DNA of 10,930 nt from Candidatus Methanophagales archaeon (GCA_003601795.1 PIXU01000098.1:1-10930); one strand, 5' to 3'. Shown: positions 1 through 7,046, counted from the first letter of the stretch. The notes: generated from the sequence alone by a model not told the origin. Program-made: numbers and translations.

Positions 1-797
1 CAATCGCCAAAAATGTCCACACTTCGTTTCCACGCATCCACATAATGCTGAAACGGTATTTCAACCTTACTTGGAGCCAGCTCTTTCAACACTGCTCTAT
101 CAAAACACTCCACGTGTATGCCTACCGTATCCACGGAATCGTAAAGAACGTCTATCATACTGAGCTCCTTCGGCGGTTCGAACTGAACATGGATGGGCAA
201 GCCCGTTGCTTCTTTTATCGCGTTCGCCGTTTCCGCAAGGTAGTTTATCCCCTTGTCGGGAGTGGGTGTTGTGCCCGTAGTAAGCGTAACGTGCGTCACA
301 TGGTCCAATCTTTTCGCGGCAATCGCAACTTCAGCAAGCTGTTCCGGTTTCTTCACCGCTATTGTTGCTCCACTCTTCAATGACAGTTCAATTGCACAGA
401 ACTTACACCGCTTTGGTGTGTTCCAGTATACGCAAGTTTGTATCGTGGTAGTAGCTAAACAGTCCGCACCGTGCAGAAGAGCGATTTTATAGTATGGTAT
501 GCCCTCCTCAGTTTTAAGTGCTTGAAACTTTGCATGTGGAAACTCGACTTCGGTGATTTGCTCACTACCTCCTTCACCATCATCCCTCATTATTACGTAG
601 TTACCCTTCTCTGCAGCCACGCTATACGGCGACAGAGACACGAACCAGCTCTGAGTTGGCACGTTCGCTACCGTGCCACCAAAAAGGAACATCCCACCCG
701 CAGCAGGACCCGCACCGCCTTTCCTGCCTTTATCTAATCCCGGTACTCTCGCACCCAGACATAACAATTCCGTTTTCAAATCTTTTGTTTCCATCAT
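1..797 (-). CDS. Radical SAM protein, MSMEG_0568-like (partial, N-terminal part)
   Basis: I translated the minus strand by hand from the ATG at 797; it stays open for 265 codons to the window edge, so the C-terminus is missing. A cysteine cluster C122-x8-C131-x2-C134, reading TCVYWNTPKRCKFCAIELSL, is a plausible 4Fe-4S/S-adenosylmethionine site, with wider spacing than the classic CX3CX2C. After it come KKPEQLAEVAIAAKRLDHVT and the glycine/threonine-rich TLTTGTTPTPDKG near residues 171-183, as expected at the start of a radical SAM barrel. The pattern resembles my memory of the MSMEG_0568 family, which sits beside nitrilase-type clusters in bacteria; the substrate is unknown. A second ATG lies at 794. 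No Shine-Dalgarno site is visible; the TATA-like TTATATTT about 29 nt upstream overlaps repeat A and suggests a leaderless or near-leaderless mRNA. Radical SAM assignment is fairly firm, the subfamily less so. Confidence 0.72.
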   Translation of the reverse strand, partial: MMETKDLKTELLCLGARVPGLDKGRKGGAGPAAGGMFLFGGTVANVPTQSWFVSLSPYSVAAEKGNYVIMRDDGEGGSEQITEVEFPHAKFQALKTEEGIPYYKIALLHGADCLATTTIQTCVYWNTPKRCKFCAIELSLKSGATIAVKKPEQLAEVAIAAKRLDHVTHVTLTTGTTPTPDKGINYLAETANAIKEATGLPIHVQFEPPKELSMIDVLYDSVDTVGIHVECFDRAVLKELAPSKVEIPFQHYVDAWKRSVDIFGD

Positions 798-825
798 GTT
801 CTATAAGTAATATTGATTGCAAAAA

Positions 826-992
826 TATAACTTCCTTCTATTTAAGACACAGATTTACGCGGATTTACGCAACACTTTTTCTTTTTCAAAAAAGAAAACC
901 TGTGCTAAAAGAAAAACAGATTTCTTTGGTAAAGCTTTCTTTTTGAAAGAAAGGTTTGTGTTAATCTGTGTAATCTGTGGTTAATAATTTTC
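826..992. repeat. Intergenic inverted-repeat element A
   Basis: The left arm begins at 826 with a 25-nt stretch identical to 7565-7589 in element C, then has near-tandem 10-nt units (CACAGATTTA, CGCGGATTTA). The right arm, 957-992, is the inverted counterpart (TTAATCTGTG, TAATCTGTGG). The centre holds small hairpins, the best being CTTTCTTT/AAAGAAAG at 935-953 with a 3-nt loop. The right end overlaps the last codons of the HisA-like gene and includes its TAA; the left end lies just upstream of the radical SAM start. It resembles a MITE or REP-like dispersed element and has no coding capacity. It fills the whole gap between the two minus-strand genes. Confidence 0.75.
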
Positions 993-1724
993 ATTCATAG
1001 GGCGAAGCAAAGGCACAGGGATACTCCCATCGTGGACTGCAGTAGCAACCAGAGCGCCTTTTACGCCTAACCTTCGCATCTTATCTACATCTTCACAGCC
1101 GCTAACGCCGCCACCACACAGAATGTTATGTTCTGAGGCGTCAACGGCACGAGCGAGAAAATCGAAGTCTATTCCACTTTTTGTTCCTACTCTGTCCAGT
1201 TCCAGCACGATTACATCCCATACGCCGCGATACTCGTTCAACTCGTTTATTAGCAGCAGCGGGTCCGTCTTCATGTGTTTATCCTTCGTCAGCACTTGCT
1301 TATTGAAAAGGTCAACGCTTACACTTACGCTTATGTCTGAATTATCATTTTTCGATACCTCGTCAATCAATTCCATAGACGCCGTTTCTGTCCCTAAAAT
1401 GATACTATCGGCTATTCCGGCTTCAGCAGCTTCTTCCAGGTCGGATACCATTTTTACACCATAATCTACCATTACTCTCGCTTTTCTGTTATTAGCCCTT
1501 ATCTCCTTTATTATCCCTTTATTAGAACCCGTGCCCATAAGCCTGTTCAGGTCAGCGATATAAACATCCGCAGGTTTTAGCTCTTCCATGATACGGACAG
1601 GGTCCGAGGAGCCGACGATAGAACTGAAGAGATGAATTGGCTCGTATTTCTCTCGCTCTCCTCGCTTCGCATGCACTACTACACCGTCGAGCAAATCGAG
1701 CACGAAAATCAGTCTGAAGTTCAT
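981..1724 (-). CDS. HisA/HisF-related TIM-barrel protein (COG1411-type)
   Basis: This 247-residue protein has the (beta/alpha)8 pattern of the histidine-biosynthesis isomerase/cyclase group: an N-terminal strand with Asp10 (FVLDLLDGVVVHA), DVYIADLNRL at 53-62, VSVDLF near 136-140, and C-terminal phosphate-binding loops CGGGVSG (203-209) and GALVATAVHDG (223-233). The insert RGEREKYEPIH after the first strand is what I recall of the HisA/HisF-related family of methanogens, rather than true HisA. Related genes occur with tetrahydromethanopterin-linked one-carbon genes in methanogens and methylotrophs, so a cofactor role is likelier than histidine synthesis; the reaction is not established. It is divergent from the methyltransferase gene across 66 bp. 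The last codons, AAT GAA AAT TAT TAA, lie in repeat A, so the repeat supplies the stop. Family confidence is high, function low. Confidence 0.82.
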   Translation of the reverse strand: MNFRLIFVLDLLDGVVVHAKRGEREKYEPIHLFSSIVGSSDPVRIMEELKPADVYIADLNRLMGTGSNKGIIKEIRANNRKARVMVDYGVKMVSDLEEAAEAGIADSIILGTETASMELIDEVSKNDNSDISVSVSVDLFNKQVLTKDKHMKTDPLLLINELNEYRGVWDVIVLELDRVGTKSGIDFDFLARAVDASEHNILCGGGVSGCEDVDKMRRLGVKGALVATAVHDGSIPVPLLRPMNENY

Positions 1725-1790
1725 GTTTCAATTATTTACATAAAGATTTATTACTTTTTATTTAAAGAGTGTAAAATTACAATCAGAACG
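1725..1790. promoter_or_regulatory. Divergent promoter region, HisA-like gene / methyltransferase
   Basis: A very AT-rich 66-bp spacer separates two divergent starts. For the plus strand, TTTTTATTTAAA at about 1754-1765 lies 26-37 nt before the ATG at 1791, the normal spacing of an archaeal TATA box for a leaderless transcript. No Shine-Dalgarno site precedes 1791. On the minus strand, a weaker box (CTTTATGTAAATAA, about 1733-1746) could serve the HisA-like gene. Both boxes are assigned by position and composition only. Confidence 0.5.
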
Positions 1791-3203
1791 ATGAAAATGC
1801 TATATGACACAAAACAAATGGCTCTCTTTGAGGGGGGCAATCCCGAATATGAATATAAGGAGCTTATCAACAAACGGCATAATTTTCCTGACGCGGTCGA
1901 GATGCTATCCAAAATCGACTATGATTTTAAAGATTTTACCACTCAATATCTTACACACACGTTTCATTCTTATCCCGCAAGGTTTATACCACAGATACCT
2001 CTGACTTTTATCAAATTATTTACGGAAGAGCAGGAGATTGTTTTAGACCCCTTTTGTGGGTGTGGAACAACTCTGGTTGAATCATTTTTAAACAATCGAA
2101 AATCTATCGGCAATGACTTTAATCCTCTTGCGACTTTAATAAGCAAAGTAAAAACGACTTTGATTGAGGACACGCAGTTCAGATATTTCAATAGAAAATT
2201 GGCAGTTATGAAACGGTATTTAGATTTGGATTACAGAAGAGTTAATGAGAAAATTAACAACCTGCCCAACAGAAAGATAAGCGCTATATTTAGCAAAACG
2301 GTAATTTCAAAATTAGAGGCAATTCGTGAAACTCTATTGGAAGTAAAAGAAGAAGGATATGATGAGTTATTCGATTTTGGGAGAGTTGCCTTATCTTCGA
2401 CAATATGGTCATTAGTAGAAAATGATGGTGGAATTGATGTTGATGATTTGTTCGTGAAAAAGGTAAAATCTATGGAGAAAGAACTGAGCAAAACGGCCAA
2501 AATTGTTGAAAAAAATCCCGAAGTAAGAGTAATTTGCGGTGATGCAAGAAAATTAGAGGTTCAAAGCGATTCAATAGACCTGGTAGTAACCTCTCCGCCT
2601 TATGTAAATGCACTGGATTATTACAGGGTTCACATGTATAATATGCTTTGGCTTGGAATGGATTTTGACCTATTCAGAAAACATGAGATAGGGGGGCATT
2701 CCCATTTTATAACCAACAGGTTCAGATTGCTCTCCGAATATTTAGGCGATATGCTTCGCTCGATGATAGAAATGAACAGAGTTTTGAAGAAGGATAAATT
2801 ATGCGTGATTGTTGTGGGAAACTCAAGCGTGGAATACGAATTGATTGAAAGTCATATTTTTTTTGAGGAAATGGGCGACAAGATAGGATTTACGCCAATA
2901 AAAACAATTTTCAGGAACATTGATAAAACTAAAAAATACACGAGTGCGGATGTTGGGAAGATTGACGAGGAATATATAGTTGTGATGCGGAAAGAAAAAA
3001 ATAGCGATGTCGTTGCGAATGACGATGATTTTGTTTCTGAGGTCGTAAGGAACCAGATGATAAGATTCAGAGAGCAAATAAAAAATGTTCAGGGCACTTC
3101 AATTAGAGGTAGAAAGCCGACAAGAGAGAGACTGTTGAAGAATATTGATAAGATAAGTGAAGCGATAGAGACCATACCCAAAGACACTAAGATAAAAAGG
3201 TGA
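1791..3203 (+). CDS. Type II DNA methyltransferase, SPPY-motif (probably N4-cytosine)
   Basis: This 470-residue enzyme is expected to transfer a methyl group from S-adenosylmethionine to a DNA base, protecting the cell from the adjacent nuclease. THTFHSYPARFIPQIP (55-70) precedes the AdoMet-binding motif DPFCGCGTT (86-94), then NNRKSIGNDFNPLA. The catalytic motif TSPPYVNALDYYRVHMYNML comes at 267-286. TSPPY is most typical of N4-cytosine methyltransferases. Motif I precedes motif IV, with about 170 residues between that may hold target recognition, the reverse of the common beta-class order. The tail (about 436-470) is basic. I chose ATG 1791 over the in-frame ATG at 1632: the extension runs antisense through the HisA-like gene, and a TATA-like box sits correctly for 1791. 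ATG 1797 is an alternative. Sampled lines are about 35% GC against about 47% in hisS, suggesting horizontal acquisition. Confidence 0.88.
   Translation: MKMLYDTKQMALFEGGNPEYEYKELINKRHNFPDAVEMLSKIDYDFKDFTTQYLTHTFHSYPARFIPQIPLTFIKLFTEEQEIVLDPFCGCGTTLVESFLNNRKSIGNDFNPLATLISKVKTTLIEDTQFRYFNRKLAVMKRYLDLDYRRVNEKINNLPNRKISAIFSKTVISKLEAIRETLLEVKEEGYDELFDFGRVALSSTIWSLVENDGGIDVDDLFVKKVKSMEKELSKTAKIVEKNPEVRVICGDARKLEVQSDSIDLVVTSPPYVNALDYYRVHMYNMLWLGMDFDLFRKHEIGGHSHFITNRFRLLSEYLGDMLRSMIEMNRVLKKDKLCVIVVGNSSVEYELIESHIFFEEMGDKIGFTPIKTIFRNIDKTKKYTSADVGKIDEEYIVVMRKEKNSDVVANDDDFVSEVVRNQMIRFREQIKNVQGTSIRGRKPTRERLLKNIDKISEAIETIPKDTKIKR
3197..3203 (+). promoter_or_regulatory. Ribosome binding site of the restriction endonuclease gene
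   Basis: AAGGTGA lies 4 nt before the ATG at 3208, and its TGA is the stop codon of the methyltransferase gene. This layout fits co-transcription with coupled translation, so nuclease would be made from the methyltransferase message. Confidence 0.6.
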
Positions 3204-3207
3204 AAAA

Positions 3208-4182
3208 ATGAAAAAACTTATCAGTAAAATAATACACTCAATTCTCATAGGTCAAGATTACAGAACATACGTTCTTGCGACAATAAATAAGCGATTCATT
3301 GATAAAGCGCAGGAACTAACCTCAGAAATCTTTGAATACAAAAGAGAGGGTGATAACTGGCTTGAAAAACTTTTAGATGACACGTACAAAAAGAAAGGGA
3401 AGGATAATAAGTTTAAACTCTTGTGGTTTGGCGGATTGAATGAGAAGACCGTGAAAAATATGACTGGAGGGACATCTAAAAAGGAAGTATGCTTGGATTT
3501 GGGCAAAAAGAACATAGATGCGTTAAAACTGTTACTGAAAGAATTTGAGAGTGGTGAAAACTTATATCTGGTTAAAATAATAATCATAAAAGACAATGAA
3601 CAGGTTGAATTGGATGAAGTAGAGAGTTTATTTTTTGTCAACATTATCTCTGCAATGAAACTAACAATTCAAGGTGGAGCATGGAGTGAAGTAGGGAAAA
3701 AGACTGAAAAAAGTTTGCTATTCACGATATTCCAATTACTGAAAGTTCCAGAGGATGATTACGTTCTGATATTTGATGAGATGAAGAGAAAGGGGTTGGT
3801 TGAGAACAGGGAAATTGACGCCATCGTTTTCAATAGGGATAAAGAACCCTTAACTATTGAGTTGAAATTACTTGGAATAGGAAATCCTGAGATTGGCGAT
3901 GAGGCACTTGCCCGGAAAGTGAATTTGTTTCTGATTGACAGGCTAACGGAGATGATGAAAAGAGAATCTGAGAGAATAGGAGTTAAAGTAATTGAATTCC
4001 GACAGGAGAAGTCGCTTATTGAAATTTATGAGTTCTTTACTACAAAGAGAGTAAGCTGCAGTCCACCGGATGAAATGACATCAGAACAATTGGAAGAAAG
4101 AATAAGTCAGATATTAGATGAGTGGAGGGAATCAGAAGAAGAATTGAGGATTATAAAGAAATTGAAGGAATTGACGAAGTAA
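3208..4182 (+). CDS. CfrBI-like type II restriction endonuclease
   Basis: This 324-residue protein follows the methyltransferase by 4 nt. It has the GGAWSEVGKKTEKSLL block (156-171) and a C-terminal PD-(D/E)XK-like core: EIDAIVF with Asp204, then LTIELKLLGIGNPEIGDEAL with Glu218 and Lys220. The spacing D-x13-E-x-K suits a metal-dependent nuclease, and the (E)xKLxGxGNPE pattern is what I recall of the CfrBI restriction endonuclease family. CfrBI itself cuts at CCWWGG; whether this enzyme shares that site is inference. The N-terminal 150 residues are lysine-rich and probably carry dimerisation or DNA contacts. The C-terminal 35 residues are charged and helical (SEQLEERISQILDEW). The gene appears intact, with the same AT-rich composition as its partner. 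Confidence 0.75.
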   Translation: MKKLISKIIHSILIGQDYRTYVLATINKRFIDKAQELTSEIFEYKREGDNWLEKLLDDTYKKKGKDNKFKLLWFGGLNEKTVKNMTGGTSKKEVCLDLGKKNIDALKLLLKEFESGENLYLVKIIIIKDNEQVELDEVESLFFVNIISAMKLTIQGGAWSEVGKKTEKSLLFTIFQLLKVPEDDYVLIFDEMKRKGLVENREIDAIVFNRDKEPLTIELKLLGIGNPEIGDEALARKVNLFLIDRLTEMMKRESERIGVKVIEFRQEKSLIEIYEFFTTKRVSCSPPDEMTSEQLEERISQILDEWRESEEELRIIKKLKELTK

Positions 4183-4194
4183 CTTTTAATTGGA

Positions 4195-4222
4195 CTTTAT
4201 CTTATCTTTGCCAGGGAAGGAG
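4195..4222 (+). promoter_or_regulatory. hisS promoter box and Shine-Dalgarno site
   Basis: A TATA-like CTTTATCTTATC (4195-4206) lies about 30 nt before the hisS start, and AGGAG at 4218-4222 lies 8 nt before the ATG at 4231. The Shine-Dalgarno site is clear and fixes the start. The TATA box suggests hisS has its own transcription despite the 48-nt gap after the endonuclease gene; that part is inference. Confidence 0.5.
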
Positions 4223-4230
4223 ATAGTATA

Positions 4231-5574
4231 ATGCGAATAGAAAGAGCCCGAGGGACACGAGATTTCTTGCCTGAGGAGATGCGGAAGAGGCGAACAATGG
4301 AAGCGCGGATGCGGGACATCGCGGAGAAATGGGGTTATGGAGAGATACGAACACCCAGTTTTGAGCGCGCTGAGCTGTTCACGGTTAAATCAGGCGAGGG
4401 AATCCTGAATGAAATGTATGAATTCCGCGACAAGGGCGGCAGGCATTTAGCACTGCGACCCGAACTTACCGCCCCGGTGATAAGAATGTACGTTAACGAG
4501 CTGAAGATGGCGCCGAAACCGACGAAGGTTTATTATTTTGGCAATTGCTTCCGGTATGAAGAGCCGCAGAAGTCGCGTTATCGTGAGTTCTGGCAGTTTG
4601 GTGCCGAGATAATCGGGTCTGACCGACCGGAGGCGCAAGCGGAGATAATCGCACTCGCTTACCATATCTTGGAGGCTTTAGGCATACACATAAAGGCAGA
4701 GCTGCATGTGGGTCATGTAGGTCTGATAAGAGAAGTATTACGAGCGGCAAATGTCGAAGCAGAGAGGATAAACAGCGTGATGAGGTTGATAGACAAAGGA
4801 GAAAGAGAAGAGGTAATCGAGCTTTTGCGTGAGACGGGTGCAAAAAAGGACCTGATTGATGATTTGATAAGCCTGGTGGATTTAAAGGTAAAGGGTAAAG
4901 ATGCACTAAAGGAAGCACGTGAGCGCGGAATAATCGCTTCTGACAGCGATGCATCGAAGGAATTGGAGATGCTGCTGCAAATACTCGATTATTACGGCGT
5001 TGTATATACGTTAAACCCTGGAATAGCCCGTGGTCTGGATTATTACACGGGAATGGTATTTGAGATATACGAAACAGGAGGCAGGTTAGGCGCACAGAAT
5101 CAGATATGCGGTGGCGGTTCCTACCGGCTGGCTACTTTGTTCGGCGGTGATGACACGCCTTCTACGGGTTTTGCTTTTGGCTTTGACCGATTAGCAGACT
5201 TATTCCCACACGAAACACCGGACTTGAAGCGAGATGGTGTAGCAGCGGTAGCGGTGGTGCCGATACGAGAAAAAAATGCAGACTCGGCAGATGTAGTTGA
5301 AGAAGCGATAAAAATAGCGTCCAGGCTGCGAGAACACATTCCCACGTATATAGACGTGATGAGCAGGAATCTAAGCGCTCAGTTATCCTATGCCAATGCC
5401 CTTGATGCTTCGTTTGCCGTGCTTGTAGGCAGAACCGAAATAAAAGAAGGGAAAGTAACAGTGAGAAATTTAGATACGGGGGAACAAGAGAAAATAGGCG
5501 TAGACGAATGCGTTAAAAAGATAACGAAAATTATTAACCACAAGATTACACAGATTTCCACGAGAGAACAATAA
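4231..5574 (+). CDS. hisS: Histidyl-tRNA synthetase
   Basis: This class II aminoacyl-tRNA synthetase charges tRNA-His with histidine in the cytoplasm. The 447 residues show GTRDFLPEEMRKR (8-20), motif 1 around TPSFERAELF with the LRPELTAPVIR substrate segment (75-85), motif 2 CFRYEEPQKSRYREFWQFGA (106-125), the histidine-specific RGLDYYTGMVFE (267-278), GGGSYRLATLFGG (294-306), and motif 3 STGFAFGFDR (311-320). A C-terminal anticodon-binding domain follows (about 338-430). Length is near the usual 410-430 with a small excess at the end. The excess is explained: residues 433-447 (KIINHKITQISTREQ) and the stop are read from repeat B. A strong Shine-Dalgarno site supports the start. Its GC content is clearly higher than that of the upstream restriction genes. 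Confidence 0.96.
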   Translation: MRIERARGTRDFLPEEMRKRRTMEARMRDIAEKWGYGEIRTPSFERAELFTVKSGEGILNEMYEFRDKGGRHLALRPELTAPVIRMYVNELKMAPKPTKVYYFGNCFRYEEPQKSRYREFWQFGAEIIGSDRPEAQAEIIALAYHILEALGIHIKAELHVGHVGLIREVLRAANVEAERINSVMRLIDKGEREEVIELLRETGAKKDLIDDLISLVDLKVKGKDALKEARERGIIASDSDASKELEMLLQILDYYGVVYTLNPGIARGLDYYTGMVFEIYETGGRLGAQNQICGGGSYRLATLFGGDDTPSTGFAFGFDRLADLFPHETPDLKRDGVAAVAVVPIREKNADSADVVEEAIKIASRLREHIPTYIDVMSRNLSAQLSYANALDASFAVLVGRTEIKEGKVTVRNLDTGEQEKIGVDECVKKITKIINHKITQISTREQ

Positions 5575-5841
5575 TAACAATCAAGTTTCAGCGTTTTATT
5601 AGTAATTCTATCCCTAATTAATTGTATATAAGGCATAGCTTCCTCCTATTTAAGACACAGATTTACACTGATTTACGCAGATTTATTTTTGTTTAACCGT
5701 GTTGATTCTTATCATTAAGCCCTTTCAGGGCTTGCGGGGACGTGGGCAGAGCCCACGAGTGTTAATCTGCGTTAATCTGTGTCTATAATTTATTTTCTGT
5801 ATTCTCGTGTTAATCTCGTGAAATCTCGTGGTTTATTAATT
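5526..5841. repeat. Nested inverted-repeat element B
   Basis: Two inverted repeats are nested. The outer arms are 5526-5565 (TTATTAACCACAAGATTACA and onward) and 5804-5841 (CTCGTGTTAATCTCGTGAAA and onward). The inner arms are about 5635-5686, with three 10-nt units CACAGATTTA, CACTGATTTA, CGCAGATTTA at 5656-5685, and 5759-5788 (GTTAATCTGCGTTAATCTGT). The inner left arm matches elements A and C, including ATTGTATATAA at 5621-5631, also present at 7552-7562. The outer left end shares 17 identical bases with the right end of element A (rc of 976-992). The centre carries two GC-rich hairpins. It fills the gap between convergent hisS and purM and overlaps the hisS 3' end. I see no gene in it. Confidence 0.75.
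5717..5757. repeat. Twin GC-rich hairpins at the centre of element B
   Basis: AAGCCCT-TTC-AGGGCTT (5717-5733) and CGTGGGC-AGA-GCCCACG (5741-5757) are perfect 7-bp stems with 3-nt loops, 7 nt apart. They lie between convergent hisS and purM, so they could fold in either transcript and help end transcription or protect 3' ends. No T-run follows directly, so I do not call a terminator. They are much richer in GC than the surrounding repeat arms, which suggests a separate small repeat captured inside the element. Confidence 0.6.
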
Positions 5842-5875
5842 GCAATTTATTATTGGAATGACTACAGATTTATTT

Positions 5876-6859
5876 TTACAGTACCTTCACATCCCCTACT
5901 TTTATCCCTCTCTCCCGCTTCACGACTTCACCCACGATTTTTCCCCCTGTTATCCTGATTGCTTCCTGCTCCTCGCTTTTTGGAATTACTACCGCGAAGC
6001 CCATTCCCATATTGAACGTTTTATACATCTCCTGAGCCGTTACGTCGCCTTTCTCCTGTATAACCCGAAATATGTCATTCGGCTCTAAAGGGTCGTGGAT
6101 ATCGAAGCCGAGGTCCGTGATTCTTCGCAGTTTCAGAAACCCACTGCCCGTTATATGTGCCAAACCATGCACTTCACACCTTTCCAGCAGCTCTAAAACC
6201 TCTGTATATATCCTCGTTGGCGTGAGTAACTCTTCGCCTATGCTTATCGAAAGATTGTACTCAAAAGGAGAATTGTAATTCAACCCTGCTGCTTCTATTA
6301 CTTTCCTCGCGAGTGTTAACCCATTACTGTGTATTCCCGAACTTTTCAGCCCCAGAACCTCATCGCCTATTTCTATCTTTTCGCCTCGTATTACCCTGTC
6401 CTTTGAAACATATCCTACGCAAGTTCCAGAAAGGTCTAAATCGTTTACCACTTCGGGTAGTATCGCCGTTTCACCACCCACGATAGAAATATTCGCAATT
6501 CGCGCTCCTTCTTCCAATCCCTTGCCTATTTCCGCGGCAATTAACTCATCGGGCTTTTCCATCGCGAGATAATCAACCCCCGCAATGGGCGTTGCCCCCA
6601 CACAGTAAACATCGTTGACATTCATCGCGATGCAGTCTATACCTAAGGTATCCCATTTGTTTAGCTCAGCAGCAATCAGGACTTTCGACCCGACGCCATC
6701 GGTGGAAATAGCGAGCAGATGCTGCGCATCAAAAGGGAGTTCAAAAAGACCCGAGAAACCTTTTAGCTCTTTTATCCCGGTCATCTCCGCGGATAGCGCT
6801 TTTACAACTCCTTGTTCCTTTTTTATGTCCACGCCTGCTTTTGCGTATGTCCACGGCAT
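5876..6859 (-). CDS. purM: Phosphoribosylformylglycinamidine cyclo-ligase (AIR synthetase)
   Basis: PurM closes the imidazole ring in purine synthesis, turning formylglycinamidine ribonucleotide plus ATP into aminoimidazole ribonucleotide. The 327 residues match the usual length. Visible signatures are TYAKAGVDIKKEQ at the N-terminus, the ATP-binding segment STDGVGSKVLIA (52-63), NDVYCVGATPIAGVDYLA (82-99), IVGGETAILPEV (126-137), SSGIHSNGLTLAR (173-185), HITGSGF (235-241) and the C-terminal MGMGFAVVIP (284-293). The order is that of the AIRS N- and C-terminal domains. The gene is convergent with hisS. Upstream on the minus strand, CTATAAACTTTAA (6886-6898) lies about 27-39 nt before the ATG, a plausible TATA box for a short-leader mRNA. 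No Shine-Dalgarno site is evident. Confidence 0.95.
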   Translation of the reverse strand: MPWTYAKAGVDIKKEQGVVKALSAEMTGIKELKGFSGLFELPFDAQHLLAISTDGVGSKVLIAAELNKWDTLGIDCIAMNVNDVYCVGATPIAGVDYLAMEKPDELIAAEIGKGLEEGARIANISIVGGETAILPEVVNDLDLSGTCVGYVSKDRVIRGEKIEIGDEVLGLKSSGIHSNGLTLARKVIEAAGLNYNSPFEYNLSISIGEELLTPTRIYTEVLELLERCEVHGLAHITGSGFLKLRRITDLGFDIHDPLEPNDIFRVIQEKGDVTAQEMYKTFNMGMGFAVVIPKSEEQEAIRITGGKIVGEVVKRERGIKVGDVKVL

Positions 6860-6942
6860 AGAAAAGAAAAAGTAGTTGAGGTATGTTAAAGTTTATAGAA
6901 ACATTGGCTTACGGGAAAATGCTTTACATTTCTTTCCTGACC

Positions 6943-6969
6943 TGTGATACGTAATACTTCGATATCACA
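6943..6969. promoter_or_regulatory. Inverted repeat upstream of purM
   Basis: TGTGATA (6943-6949) and TATCACA (6963-6969) form a perfect 7-bp inverted repeat with a 13-nt spacer, 84-110 nt before the purM start. It could be an operator for a dimeric regulator, or a weak structure in the 3' region of the hicBA transcript. The 212-nt gap it sits in (6860-7071) holds no credible gene. Confidence 0.3.
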
Positions 6970-7046
6970 TTGCCCAGCTCGATGAACTTCTTTAGAAAAG
7001 TTCACTCCTCAAATAACCTTTTATCGGGCGGGTTTGGAGCAAATTA

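Noticed and set aside
45..946. Several plus-strand frames in the first 950 bases
   Set aside because: They are antisense to the radical SAM gene or lie in repeat A and show no domain features.
1632..1790. N-terminal extension of the methyltransferase to an upstream ATG
   Set aside because: It runs antisense through the start of the HisA-like gene and the divergent promoter, and adds nothing resembling a methyltransferase; ATG 1791 has a correctly spaced TATA-like box.
4493..5095. 200-residue minus-strand frame
   Set aside because: It is antisense to hisS, whose class II motifs are unambiguous; its composition is that of a shadow frame.
5388..5636. 82-residue minus-strand frame with an AGGAGG site just before its ATG
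   Set aside because: It lies mostly antisense to hisS, has no recognisable protein features, and the Shine-Dalgarno-like site is part of the repeat arm.
5656..5685. CRISPR array
   Set aside because: The 10-nt units are directly tandem, with no spacers and no cas genes nearby.
5717..5757. Bidirectional intrinsic terminator
   Set aside because: The stems are good but no T-run follows either; they are kept as repeats only.
6983..7002. GAACTT/AAGTTC inverted repeat between purM and hicA
   Set aside because: The stem is only 6 bp and AT-rich, within what chance gives in such sequence.
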